64,000 bases of DNA from Paenibacillus taichungensis (GCF_013359905.1 NZ_JABMCC010000121.1:124001-188000), one strand, 5' to 3'; positions 25,538-34,479 are shown, counted from the stretch's first letter. The notes: generated by a model from the letters alone, not told the origin. Program-made: numbers and translations.

Positions 25538-26881
25538 ATGAGAGCGAAGAGTAAACGGCTATTCAATGTTTGGGCACTTGTACTTGCTACAATGGTGGTG
25601 ATCAGTGGATGTGGAAACGGGGGATCGTCCGAAAACGCCGACTCTTCTGGTTCCGGCAGCAGCCAGAGTGAACCTGTAACGATCACATACTCCCAGTGGG
25701 GGACAGCAGAAGAGCTTCATCGTACACAGGAACTGTTGGATCAGTTCATGAAGGCCAATACCGATATTAAGGTCAAACTCGAAGGCAAGGATTGGGGCAG
25801 CTACTGGGACGGACTAACAGCGAATGCAGCGGGGGGCACACTTCCAGACGTGTTCAAAACGAGTTATGCATACGTGGAGAAATACGCCGAGCTGGGCATT
25901 TTCAAGGAATTGGACGGCTTGCTCGCGGAAAATCAGTTTGATCTGAACAATGTGGACAAAAGTCTGCTCGGTCTTCACCAATATCAGGGCAAACAAGTAT
26001 CCTTGCCTATCGATGCCAACGTCATCGTATGGTATTACAACAAAGCGATCTTTGAGAATGAAGCCACGAACCCTCATAAAGCACCCGTTCCATCGCTTGA
26101 GCCAACGTGGGATGAAATTACCGACATTGCAACCAAGCTGACGCTGGATAAGAACGGGAAAAGCGCAGACGAAGAGGGTTTTGACGCCGGAAACATTGTG
26201 CAGTGGGGCTTGTCCATTTCACCAGGATCAACGATGGATTGGTTCCTGGAGCCGGAATTGTGGTCCAACGGCGCGAAGCTGGTGAATGACGATGGCTCCC
26301 TTGCGCTTGAGACACCTGAAGCGATGGAAGTGCTGAACTATTTTATCGACTTGACCAAAAATAAAAAGATCAACACCACACCTGCACAAATTGAAGGTTT
26401 GGGTGGACAGGTGAACCTTGCGATTACTACATCCAAAGTAGCGATGAATCCGGGTGGCAGCTGGAATACAACCAACTACCAGGAGGCTGGCGTGGATTAC
26501 GGCATCTCTTATTTGCCGAAATTCAAAACGAATCAAACCGTTGTTCAGCCAGCAGGTCTTGCAATCAGCTCCAATACAAAGCATGAAGAGGCGGCTTACA
26601 AGCTGCTGGCTTGGCTAGCAGGTCCGGAAGGACAGACAGAACTGGCGAAGCAGGGGTACTCGATTCCGGCGAACAAGGCCGCAGCGGATGCTTATATTGC
26701 CACTGTAGGCGAAGATAATAAAATCTTCCTGGATGCGCAGCAGTATGGCATTGTATCTCCCTTTACAACCAAGAAAACCGATCTGGTCTGGACGTATGGT
26801 GAGCAATCACTCAAACTTCCACTTGCCGGAGATGGTGATCTGAACGCAGCGCTTAAGGATTTGGCCTCCAAGATGCAATAA
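25538..26881 (+). CDS. sugar ABC transporter substrate-binding lipoprotein
   Basis: A 447-residue extracellular solute-binding protein (family 1). The signal peptide ends in the lipobox VISGC, then comes a Ser/Gly linker, then VTITYSQWGTAEELHRTQELLDQF, the normal first strand and helix of the family. Tryptophans in LEPELWSNG and PGGSWNTTN suit stacking on a sugar ring. The ATG at 25538 is preferred over GTG 25532 since AAAGGGGAG is then 8 nt upstream. It is the last gene of the operon; the intrinsic terminator is at 26935. Substrate is unknown, probably an oligosaccharide. Confidence 0.94.
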   Translation: MRAKSKRLFNVWALVLATMVVISGCGNGGSSENADSSGSGSSQSEPVTITYSQWGTAEELHRTQELLDQFMKANTDIKVKLEGKDWGSYWDGLTANAAGGTLPDVFKTSYAYVEKYAELGIFKELDGLLAENQFDLNNVDKSLLGLHQYQGKQVSLPIDANVIVWYYNKAIFENEATNPHKAPVPSLEPTWDEITDIATKLTLDKNGKSADEEGFDAGNIVQWGLSISPGSTMDWFLEPELWSNGAKLVNDDGSLALETPEAMEVLNYFIDLTKNKKINTTPAQIEGLGGQVNLAITTSKVAMNPGGSWNTTNYQEAGVDYGISYLPKFKTNQTVVQPAGLAISSNTKHEEAAYKLLAWLAGPEGQTELAKQGYSIPANKAAADAYIATVGEDNKIFLDAQQYGIVSPFTTKKTDLVWTYGEQSLKLPLAGDGDLNAALKDLASKMQ

Positions 26882-26934
26882 GCAGATAAAGAGATGGCAA
26901 TGCTTCATACGTTTTCTTAAAAAGGATTAAAATT

Positions 26935-26982
26935 GCGGCAGTTATGGGGGACATCAAGCTCCCTGACTGCCGCTATTATTTT
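26935..26982 (+). terminator. terminator of the sugar-transport operon
   Basis: GCGGCAGT and ACTGCCGC with an inner GGG/CCC form the stem, then TATTATTTT. Confidence 0.75.
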
Positions 26983-27012
26983 ATAAAAAAACTGCGCCCG
27001 TGCACCATTTCA

Positions 27013-27041
27013 TTGACTTCTGGCCAGTAGAAATATAGAAT
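27013..27041 (+). promoter_or_regulatory. sigma-A promoter of the LacI gene
   Basis: TTGACT (27013-27018), a 17-nt spacer and TAGAAT (27036-27041). The start point is expected at about 27048, inside the operator. Confidence 0.65.
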
Positions 27042-27044
27042 TAT

Positions 27045-27057
27045 ATTTGCCGCAAAT
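27045..27057. promoter_or_regulatory. LacI-family operator 5 (perfect)
   Basis: ATTTGCCGCAAAT is identical to the site at 22582 and overlaps the predicted transcription start of the regulator gene, implying autorepression. Confidence 0.75.
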
Positions 27058-27134
27058 TTGTGTTTTCAGAGATGAAATTGCCCCAATACGAATGGGGTTT
27101 AAATACATAGGTAGAGGAAAGGTGGGGACTTCAC

Positions 27135-28163
27135 ATGGCAAAATTGAAGGATATTGCAGACCGCGTTGGTGTATCGATCTCTACCGTTTCACGTGTGATG
27201 AAGAACGATGTCAATCGATCAGTCAGCGATGAAACCCGCAAAAAAATATGGGACACCGCTGAGGAACTGGGTTATCGTTCACAGCGTCCGGCCAAGAAGA
27301 AAAAGGTCCAGCCCAAAACGGCATATGCGATCGGCTGTGTGGTGGCTATTCCTCAAAATAAATACAACAGTCCCTATTTTTCAGTCATTATGGAAGGGAT
27401 TGAGAAGCAGCTTGCTGAAGCGGGCATGCGTCTGGAATTTGTGTACAGCATCGAAAACGATGGGGATATCGTGCAGCTGCAGTCTCTGGTGAAGGAACAT
27501 CAGATTGACGGCATGATTGTGGTGGAACGGATTGATCCGGAAGCCTATCGCTGGCTCAAGGCCAATGTACGGACTGTTGTGGGTGTGGATATTACGGACC
27601 CGAACATTCCAGTCGTCGGATATGATCGTGAAGAGGCAGCGAGGGAAGCAACGAATCATCTGATTGCCCAAGGTCATCGGATCATTGCCTACATTGGCGG
27701 AGCAGAATTCAAAAATGATTTTCTGGAGGAAAAACGGTTTCTTGGTTATCGCCGTGCCATGACGGATGCGGGATTATCTATTGATAATGACTGGGTGATC
27801 GACGTGAAATGGGATGTTTCGCTGAGTTATGAATTGACCAAGCAGGCATTTACCAACAATGCGAACAGACCTACAGCCATCTTTGCAGCCAGTGATATGA
27901 TGGCGATTGCGGCCATGCGTGCTGCAACCGAACAGGGGCTCCGTATTCCGGAGGATATCGCCTTTTTTGGGGTAGATAATATTGAAATATCCGAATTCAC
28001 CTCTCCGCCGTTGTCGACCATTCATGTACCCAAGCTGGAGATGGGCATGTTCGCGGTTAAACAGCTGCTCGATTATCTGGATCATTCATATGAAGTGGCT
28101 GTCAAAATGATCGTCCCGTACCGCTGCATATTCCGCCAGTCTTCCAATGGCAAAATCGAATAG
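27135..28163 (+). CDS. LacI family transcriptional regulator
   Basis: A 342-residue LacI/GalR regulator. Residues 1-25 hold the DNA-binding helix-turn-helix (MAKLKDIADRVGVSISTVSRV). A hinge follows, then the periplasmic-binding-like effector domain from about residue 62, with FGVDNIEISEFTSPPLSTIHVP near residue 278 typical of the C-terminal subdomain. It sits 250 bp downstream of the sugar-transport operon, and the same perfect 13-bp palindrome lies in front of both. It is therefore the probable repressor of itself, the operon and the divergent glycosidase-like gene. Confidence 0.94.
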   Translation: MAKLKDIADRVGVSISTVSRVMKNDVNRSVSDETRKKIWDTAEELGYRSQRPAKKKKVQPKTAYAIGCVVAIPQNKYNSPYFSVIMEGIEKQLAEAGMRLEFVYSIENDGDIVQLQSLVKEHQIDGMIVVERIDPEAYRWLKANVRTVVGVDITDPNIPVVGYDREEAAREATNHLIAQGHRIIAYIGGAEFKNDFLEEKRFLGYRRAMTDAGLSIDNDWVIDVKWDVSLSYELTKQAFTNNANRPTAIFAASDMMAIAAMRAATEQGLRIPEDIAFFGVDNIEISEFTSPPLSTIHVPKLEMGMFAVKQLLDYLDHSYEVAVKMIVPYRCIFRQSSNGKIE

Positions 28164-28177
28164 CTATCAACCAAAGA

Positions 28178-28214
28178 GTTCCCTTGTCCTGATTTGGACG
28201 AAGGGAATTTTTTT
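28178..28214 (+). terminator. terminator of the LacI gene
   Basis: TTCCCTTGTCC pairs with GGACGAAGGGAA and a seven-T run follows. Confidence 0.85.
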
Positions 28215-28223
28215 GGTTAAGAA

Positions 28224-28640
28224 TTAATCGTAGATCACATTTTTCCCTTCTTCACTTAATTTTTTTAAAGATGTAAGCATATGATTGATCTCTTCATCGG
28301 AGTGTCTTTCCCAGGAAGCTAATTCAGCTACTATTTTTAGAGGTGATTTAGATCTATATGAGCGTGTTGGGTTGCCGGGAAATTTTTTATCCGTTAAGTT
28401 AGGATCATTTTCAAAATCTCCTAATGGTTCTACAATGTAGATTCTTTCTTTTGCATTCGTTTTTGCTAATTCAGCACCCCACTTGGCAGCATTTAATGTT
28501 CCTGTAAAGTAAATATGGTTAGATTTTTTATCTTGGTAATTGGATAAGTATTGCGGCTCTAATAAATCTCCAATGTTCAGTTCTGCTTTAGTACCATGAA
28601 AAAAAGGCCCATTATCTAAGAGATTTTTTTGGTTATCCAT
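28224..28640 (-). CDS. arr: rifampin ADP-ribosyltransferase
   Basis: A 138-residue Arr-type enzyme that transfers ADP-ribose from NAD+ to the ansa-chain hydroxyl of rifampin and inactivates it. Visible signatures are GPFFHGTKAEL (His15), NHIYFTGTLNAAKWGAELA (Tyr44), VEPLGDFENDPN (Asp79) and TDKKFPGNPTRSYRS. The His-Tyr-Asp set and spacing agree with the mycobacterial Arr active site (H19, Y49, D84). The start is taken at 28640, where GAGGTG is well placed, rather than at the upstream codon at 28718; this gives the usual Arr length. The gene is visibly more AT-rich than its neighbours and stands alone, suggesting lateral acquisition, though no mobile element is seen. Confidence 0.93.
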   Translation of the reverse strand: MDNQKNLLDNGPFFHGTKAELNIGDLLEPQYLSNYQDKKSNHIYFTGTLNAAKWGAELAKTNAKERIYIVEPLGDFENDPNLTDKKFPGNPTRSYRSKSPLKIVAELASWERHSDEEINHMLTSLKKLSEEGKNVIYD

Positions 28641-28847
28641 ACTGAAGCACCTCTTTTTTTGATTTGTATTTAGCAGTATAGTGTAGGAATCGCCCAAAAA
28701 ACAGTCTATAAAAAACATAAAAAAAACGTTACAATATAAGTAGAAAGAATGATATTGAGCGGAAATTACCTATATAGGCTGAATTAAAGGGTATAGTTTG
28801 GCACGGAAAAATGAACCATTTGGGTTAGCGATATTTCAAAAAGCATG

Positions 28848-28882
28848 GAGCAGACTGCACATTGGCAGGCTGCTCTTTTTTT
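28848..28882. terminator. bidirectional terminator
   Basis: GAGCAGACTGC and GCAGGCTGCTC form an 11-bp stem (one mismatch). The plus side has seven T; the minus side serves the AraC gene. Confidence 0.75.
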
Positions 28883-29786
28883 ATAACATTCTGGACAACT
28901 TTCGGTATTCCCGGGGGGAAATGCCTTCATATTTGCGGAACATACGGCTGAAATAATGAATGTCCGGGTAACCGCTTTGTACACCGACAGCCTCAATGGA
29001 ATGATCGGTTTCCCGCAATAGTTTGCGTGCCTCGCTCAGGCGGATGGATTGAATGTATTCGTTGGGAGGCATGCCCGCAATCTGTTTGAACAATTTGGCC
29101 ATATGATCCACACTCAGGTTCAATTGTTTGGCGATGCCCGAATTGGTCCACGGGTCGGAAGGGGCAGCCTCTATACGTTTCATGAGTTCGAGCAGCTTCT
29201 CTCCGTGTACTGAATCATGGCGTGACGAACTTCGCCAGGATGAACGCAGGAGATGGGTCAATATTTGCAGCATCAAGGCTTTACATACCAGTTCATATCC
29301 CGGTAGGCGCATCGTAAATTCATGTACCAATTGCTCCATAAGCTGCACGGTAGCTGGAGAAGGGGTATACACCGGGTTGATGGATAGCGGCGTCATGCCC
29401 TCTGCGCAAGCTTCCACTGCAAATTTATGGTGCAGAACAGTCTCTTCGTTAACAACCATATCTGCCTCGGTCTGAATGGTCAATTCGTTGAAAAAATCAA
29501 AATGAATGCCAATGAAACATGCTTCCGGGCTCGAAACCACCTCGTTCTGATGATAGACCCCGGCAGGCAGCAAGATTAGCTGACCCGCCTTCAAAATATG
29601 GTGTTTATCGTCCATATAAGTTGCAGCTTCACCTTGAGAGACGTACAGAAGTTCAAAATCATACAAACGCCGCCTGGCCAGCTTACCGGGAGGAAGGCTC
29701 TGGAACTGAGCATAATGTACGTTGGGAGACCATTCCTTGTAAGTGACGGTGCGTTGCAGAGGATATACCCCTTGTTGGAGAGACAT
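28881..29786 (-). CDS. AraC family transcriptional regulator
   Basis: A 301-residue AraC/XylS regulator with an N-terminal cupin-like sugar-binding domain (GQLILLPAGVYHQNEV near residues 70-85) and a C-terminal double helix-turn-helix (GIAKQLNLSVDHMAKLFKQIAG; then SIEAVGVQSGYPDIHYFSRMFRKYEG). The start at 29786 is chosen because AAGGAG lies 9 nt upstream; the frame stays open to 29819. It is divergent from the CBM9-like, isomerase and oxidoreductase operon and probably activates it in response to a sugar. Confidence 0.93.
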   Translation of the reverse strand: MSLQQGVYPLQRTVTYKEWSPNVHYAQFQSLPPGKLARRRLYDFELLYVSQGEAATYMDDKHHILKAGQLILLPAGVYHQNEVVSSPEACFIGIHFDFFNELTIQTEADMVVNEETVLHHKFAVEACAEGMTPLSINPVYTPSPATVQLMEQLVHEFTMRLPGYELVCKALMLQILTHLLRSSWRSSSRHDSVHGEKLLELMKRIEAAPSDPWTNSGIAKQLNLSVDHMAKLFKQIAGMPPNEYIQSIRLSEARKLLRETDHSIEAVGVQSGYPDIHYFSRMFRKYEGISPREYRKLSRML

Positions 29787-29973
29787 AAATCCCATCTCCT
29801 TTTTCAATGAGATTGGCACAAACAGATTTAATTAAAACTGAACGGAATTGTGCAAATAATCTCTTTATCTCCTAAATAAATAATCACATAATTTATTTAT
29901 AATATATGTATTATCACATGTCTTTACGAGAGAGACAACATCACGGATTAAGCTAAAAAAGGAGAGGATTAAG

Positions 29974-30615
29974 ATGCGCTCTCTCCCTGTGGAACGGAGC
30001 CCGAGTTATTGCTGCGAACCACTTAGGTCAGTTGCACAGAGTGGATTTCCCTCGACTGCGGATTGGGAACGATGTGTTCCAGTGGAACTGGTGGACACGG
30101 TAACAGGCAGACCCCCTCATCAATCCACAGAAGTCCGTTTTGGCTGGAGTCCCGAATACTTGCATATTCGCTTTGTATGCCAGGATGATCACGTTGTATC
30201 TGATTTCACGGAAAGGGATCAGCCATTGTATGAGCAGGATGTAGTTGAACTGTTCATTGATGAACAGGGCGATGGCAGGAATTATATCGAACTGGAGGTC
30301 AGTCCGCACAACGTAATATTTGATGCACTCATTCACAATAACAGCGAAGGTTCAGAATTGAAGGCAGATGTAACCTGGCAGTTGGAGGGGTTGCAAACGG
30401 CTGTAGAAGTGGATCGTCAGGGCCATCGGGTGTATGTGATCCATATTCCAGCGAGTAACTTCAAGTCGCCCCTGACTAAAGGCGTATGCTGGAGGGTCAA
30501 CGTTTACCGTATTGATGAGAATGTGCAGGGAGATCGGGAGTATCAGGCATGGCAGCCCACGGGGGCTGTAAACTTTCATTTGCCTGCCCGGTTTGGTCAT
30601 TTTCAATTAGGATAG
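29974..30615 (+). CDS. CBM9-like carbohydrate-binding protein, apparently cytoplasmic
   Basis: A 213-residue single-domain protein of the carbohydrate-binding family 9-like fold. EVRFGWSPEYLHIRFVCQDDHVV, DVVELFIDEQGDGRNYIELEVSPHNVIFDA and the C-terminal aromatic strand WQPTGAVNFHLPARFGHFQLG follow the family pattern. No signal peptide is visible, so it probably works inside the cell, unlike most CBM9 domains. AAAAGGAGAGG precedes the ATG. It heads a three-gene operon with a sugar isomerase/epimerase and an oxidoreductase. Confidence 0.8.
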   Translation: MRSLPVERSPSYCCEPLRSVAQSGFPSTADWERCVPVELVDTVTGRPPHQSTEVRFGWSPEYLHIRFVCQDDHVVSDFTERDQPLYEQDVVELFIDEQGDGRNYIELEVSPHNVIFDALIHNNSEGSELKADVTWQLEGLQTAVEVDRQGHRVYVIHIPASNFKSPLTKGVCWRVNVYRIDENVQGDREYQAWQPTGAVNFHLPARFGHFQLG

Positions 30616-30665
30616 CGATGCGATGCTGAAGAACAGGTATTCATATTTTGAAGGAGGGTATTCGG

Positions 30666-31514
30666 ATGAAAAAAGGGATTAACATATGGTCGTTTCCAGG
30701 AGATGCTTCTATTGCGGATTGTATTCAGACGGCGAAGCAATCTGGCTTTGAGGGGATTGAACTTTCGCTTAATGGAGAAGGCGAGCTGAGTCTGTCTGCC
30801 ACGGATCAGGAGGTACGTGATATTCAGGGACGTCTCGAAGAGGCCGAACTCGAAATCGCGGGACTTGCAACCGGATTGTACTGGGATTACCCGATGACGA
30901 GCGCCCGTCCGGAGATTCGCACGAAAGCACTGGATGTGTGTAAAAAACAGTTGGAGCTTGCCGCGGCATTTGGTGTGGATACCATTCTGGTCATTCCGGG
31001 TGCGGTTGGTGTGGACTTTATTCCAGACAGTGAAGTTACGGATTATGAAGTTGCCTATGAACGGGCACAAGAAGCCCTTGCGCATCTGCTGCCGTATGCG
31101 GAAAGTGCTGGAGTATCGATTGGCATTGAGAACGTGTGGAACAAATTCTTGGTGTCACCGCTAGAACTGCGTACCTTTATTGATTCTTTTAGCTCAGATT
31201 ATATAGGTTCGTATTTCGATGTGGGCAATGTGGTGCAGAATGGTTACCCAGAGCAGTGGGTTCGCATTCTTGGTCACCGGATCAAGAAAGTGCACTTCAA
31301 AGATTACCGTCGTCAAGCGGGAGGACTTCATGGATTTGTGGATCTGCTGGCTGGAGATGTGAATTATCCGGCGGTTATGCAGGCATTACAGGATATTGGT
31401 TATGACAACTACGTTACTGCCGAGATGATTCCGCCATACACCCATCATTCGAAACAGATCATATTCAATACATCCAGAGCGATGGATGCCATTCTTGGAC
31501 GTTCTCAGGAATAA
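30666..31514 (+). CDS. sugar phosphate isomerase/epimerase family protein (xylose isomerase-like TIM barrel)
   Basis: A 282-residue TIM barrel of the AP endonuclease 2 / xylose isomerase-like family. It opens KKGINIWSFPG and FEGIELSL. Metal ligands are likely the Glu of IGIENVWNKF, the Asp-His pair in SYFDVGN and KVHFKDYR, and the Glu of VTAEMIPP. The start at 30666 follows AAGGAGGG with proper spacing. Paired with a Gfo/Idh/MocA enzyme it could epimerise or eliminate a keto-sugar, as in recently described 3-keto-glycoside pathways; the exact reaction is inferred. Confidence 0.9.
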   Translation: MKKGINIWSFPGDASIADCIQTAKQSGFEGIELSLNGEGELSLSATDQEVRDIQGRLEEAELEIAGLATGLYWDYPMTSARPEIRTKALDVCKKQLELAAAFGVDTILVIPGAVGVDFIPDSEVTDYEVAYERAQEALAHLLPYAESAGVSIGIENVWNKFLVSPLELRTFIDSFSSDYIGSYFDVGNVVQNGYPEQWVRILGHRIKKVHFKDYRRQAGGLHGFVDLLAGDVNYPAVMQALQDIGYDNYVTAEMIPPYTHHSKQIIFNTSRAMDAILGRSQE

Positions 31515-31571
31515 ATTCAGATAACAACGTTTATAAGTAAATGATTCTGTTTTTATATGGGAGGTAGAAAT

Positions 31572-32582
31572 ATGTTAAAAGTGGGATTGATCGGTTTTGG
31601 GTTTATGGGACGTATGCATTTTGATAACTATGTACGCCTTGCCTCAGAAGGGGAACCCGTGGAATTGGTAGCCATCTGCGATCTGAGAATAGAGGAACTG
31701 AAGAACGGTAAAGCAGCCGGCAATATGGCGACAGAGCAAGAGGTATATGATCTCACACCTTATCGTTTGTACGACAACATCGACGCGATGCTAGAGCAAG
31801 AAGAACTGGATATCATTGATATTACGCTGCCTACGCCACTGCATGCCGAATTAACGTGTTCCCTGCTGGAGAAAGGCTTGCATGTGTTGTGTGAGAAACC
31901 GGTTGCGCGTCATTCGGCGGAAGGCTGGAAGATGGCACAGACGGCCAAAGAGACCGGGAAAACACTGATGATTGGTCAATGTTTACGCTTCTGGCCAGCC
32001 TATGCCTATCTGAAATCCGTAGTAGAAGACCGTCGTTATGGAGCGGTCAACGCAGGTTATTTCTTCAGGGGTTCAGGTTTGCCTCAAGAGTGGTTTTTGG
32101 ATGGGGAGAAAAGCGGTGGCTGCATATTAGATATGCACATCCATGATGCGGATATTATTCACTGGGTGTTCGGCAAACCGGATCAAGTATCCACGCTGGC
32201 TCGCAACGTCATTCCGGGAAGTGGCTATGATACCGTGTCGACCAATTATGTATACCCTGACGGAAAAGTACTGAATGCCCAAGCTGACTGGACGCTGGGG
32301 GGAGACTACGGTTTCTCGATGACCTATCGCGTTAATTTGGAGCAGGGGAATCTGGTCTTTGAGAATGGCGAGCTGAAAGTAAATCCGAACGATGCTTCCG
32401 GTTTCGTCGCTGAGCTGTCACCCGACTCGGGATATTATCACCAACTCAAATATTTTATCCAGTCTGTTCAAGCAGGTACGCCTGTATCTGTATGTACACC
32501 GGAAAGTGCAACAGGCACGCTTGAGTTAATTGAAGCGGAGATGCGCTCGGCGGATGAGCGTGGGGCATTGGTTTCATTATAA
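31572..32582 (+). CDS. Gfo/Idh/MocA family oxidoreductase
   Basis: A 336-residue NAD(P)-dependent dehydrogenase. KVGLIGFGFMGRMH (residues 3-16) is the dinucleotide loop. VLCEKPVARHS (about 104-114) has the EKP lysine. GGCILDMHIHDADIIHW (about 177-193) carries the catalytic Asp/His segment. GGGAGG lies 9 nt before the ATG at 31572. It is the last gene of the AraC-linked operon and ends in a strong terminator. It is only distantly similar to the enzyme at 22619 and so probably has a different substrate. Confidence 0.92.
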   Translation: MLKVGLIGFGFMGRMHFDNYVRLASEGEPVELVAICDLRIEELKNGKAAGNMATEQEVYDLTPYRLYDNIDAMLEQEELDIIDITLPTPLHAELTCSLLEKGLHVLCEKPVARHSAEGWKMAQTAKETGKTLMIGQCLRFWPAYAYLKSVVEDRRYGAVNAGYFFRGSGLPQEWFLDGEKSGGCILDMHIHDADIIHWVFGKPDQVSTLARNVIPGSGYDTVSTNYVYPDGKVLNAQADWTLGGDYGFSMTYRVNLEQGNLVFENGELKVNPNDASGFVAELSPDSGYYHQLKYFIQSVQAGTPVSVCTPESATGTLELIEAEMRSADERGALVSL

Positions 32583-32585
32583 TAG

Positions 32586-32626
32586 AAAGAGCAGAACCTG
32601 TGATGCAGGTTCTGCTCTTTGCATTT
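32586..32626. terminator. strong terminator
   Basis: AAAGAGCAGAACCTG and CAGGTTCTGCTCTTT form a perfect 15-bp stem with a 5-nt loop between convergent genes. Confidence 0.85.
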
Positions 32627-32676
32627 CTGAAGTAGTACGACTTGTGGTAACGATTATACTCCTTCAATTACAGTAA

Positions 32677-34323
32677 TTACTCAGTACGACCAACAACCCG
32701 CCAGTTATTCGCCTGCTCCACTGTTAGTGGTTGATGTCTGCGAATATAATCCTCCACCAGTGCCGCCATATCCGTGGCGCCTTCGTGAAGTACCTTTTTG
32801 CCTGGGTACATCGCATAATCACCGCCACCTGCCGCGCGATAACTGTTCATCACGACAGAGTACGTCGCGTCCATCGCAACAGGTATGCCCTCACGTTCCA
32901 GCTTCACCACACGACTTCCTACAGGTTTGGAGATATCCAGCTCATATTCGACGCCCGCCCACATGTCATAATTATAATGCTGTGGTTTCGGCTGCATGTA
33001 AGCAGGATTAACGACTACTTCGCCTGAAGGCTCCATTTCAAAGTAACGCGCCGTTTGCTCTAATGCATCTCGAATGTCCTGACCCCGAAGCTCCAGCACC
33101 GTTAGTGTGTTGGGATAGATAAAGTTAGACAACACATCCCGAACGGTAATGAGGGAACCGAAACCGCGGGCTTCTTCGCTGAGTAATGCGGTATTTGAGA
33201 TTTGAGCTCCCGTTGCTTCCATCTGCACCTGATGTACAAAAGCAATGAAGGGATGCGCCGCGAGCCGCAAGGCGGCAGGATCGGTGATGGATAAATCTCC
33301 GGCCACCTCGCCAATCGGCTGGTCCAGCCATGCCTGTGCTTTTGCTTCAAGCTCGTCCGTCAGTCTCATGACAGCCGCATCGGGCTGAACATCACTATTC
33401 TCGTCCAAGAGCAGCAAGCTAGCCTGTTTTCCTGCAATCTGCCACTTTCCATTCGATAACCGGTCCAACTCAATGGATACATGACCCGCACCGTTCCCAC
33501 TAAATCCAGGCTGAACCACGGTCACACCATGTATTTCAGCGGTAAGCTGACGGTGTTGATGTCCGGTAAGAAGAACGTCAATCCCATCAATGTCACGGCA
33601 GATGGCGTACGCCTGATTTTCTCCGGTTAACCGCTCAGCAGGTTCGCCTGTCTCCAGATCACTTTCAAAACCACCATGATAACTGACCACGAGCACATCC
33701 GGCTGTTCATTTTCACGAATATAGCCAACCCACGCACGAATAGTCTCCAAAGCGTCAAGGAACTGTAAACCTTCTATATTTTTCGGATGCTCCCAATTCG
33801 GAATATAGTGTGTCGTTGCACCCAGCAAAGCAATTTTAACACCCGAAGACAAAGTTTTGATCAGATAGGGAGGACCAAAGGCGGGTAAGCCTGCTACAGG
33901 AGGTGCAGTGTGTGGTGCCTCTTCGTCAGGCTTTCCTTCATTAACAATATTTGCAGATAGCCAAGGGAAATGGGAATCTTCAACGGCTTTACGCAGCAAT
34001 TCCTGACCGTAGTTGAATTCATGATTGCCCATCACGGCTGCATCATATCCAAGTTCATTCAGAACATTAATGAAGGGATGCACTTCGTGATCTGAAACAA
34101 AGGACGCAGCATACGAGGCTAAAGGAGAGCCCTGCAACAGATCACCGTTATCCACGAGCAGCAGTTCGGGTGAACGCTCTCGTTCATGCCGGATCAGCGA
34201 AGCGAGCAAAGCAAGTCCGGCTGGGCGATATGCATTGGTGTTGTAATGTATGGGACGAATGGCCCCATGAAGGTCACTGGTTACCATGATGTCGAAGTTT
34301 GCCGTAGTTGTTATGGATGTCAT
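32677..34323 (-). CDS. bifunctional metallophosphatase / 5'-nucleotidase
   Basis: A 548-residue calcineurin-like metallophosphatase with a 5'-nucleotidase C-terminal domain. Metal ligands are in TSDLHG (residues 15-20), VDNGDLLQG (about 57-65), MGNHEFNYG (about 97-105), VVSYHGG and LTGHQHRQL. The C-terminal domain (from about residue 370) contains NFIYPNTLTVLELRGQDIRDALE, the substrate-specificity region. Most relatives are exported; this protein has no signal peptide and should be cytoplasmic, like B. subtilis YunD-type enzymes. GAGGAGA precedes the ATG. It is divergent from the phosphonate-type transporter, which suggests shared phosphate-starvation control. Confidence 0.9.
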   Translation of the reverse strand: MTSITTTANFDIMVTSDLHGAIRPIHYNTNAYRPAGLALLASLIRHERERSPELLLVDNGDLLQGSPLASYAASFVSDHEVHPFINVLNELGYDAAVMGNHEFNYGQELLRKAVEDSHFPWLSANIVNEGKPDEEAPHTAPPVAGLPAFGPPYLIKTLSSGVKIALLGATTHYIPNWEHPKNIEGLQFLDALETIRAWVGYIRENEQPDVLVVSYHGGFESDLETGEPAERLTGENQAYAICRDIDGIDVLLTGHQHRQLTAEIHGVTVVQPGFSGNGAGHVSIELDRLSNGKWQIAGKQASLLLLDENSDVQPDAAVMRLTDELEAKAQAWLDQPIGEVAGDLSITDPAALRLAAHPFIAFVHQVQMEATGAQISNTALLSEEARGFGSLITVRDVLSNFIYPNTLTVLELRGQDIRDALEQTARYFEMEPSGEVVVNPAYMQPKPQHYNYDMWAGVEYELDISKPVGSRVVKLEREGIPVAMDATYSVVMNSYRAAGGGDYAMYPGKKVLHEGATDMAALVEDYIRRHQPLTVEQANNWRVVGRTE

Positions 34324-34479
34324 TTTACAATCTCCTCTAAATATATAAGTTTAAACATATCAAATCACAGGTTATTCTAGCGGCAGTGTACAAGGGAATT
34401 CACCATTTCTACTTGTATTATCAACCGTAATGAGGCTATTCTAACAGATCAAAGCCGCTCTGACAGCCTGACAGGAAAC

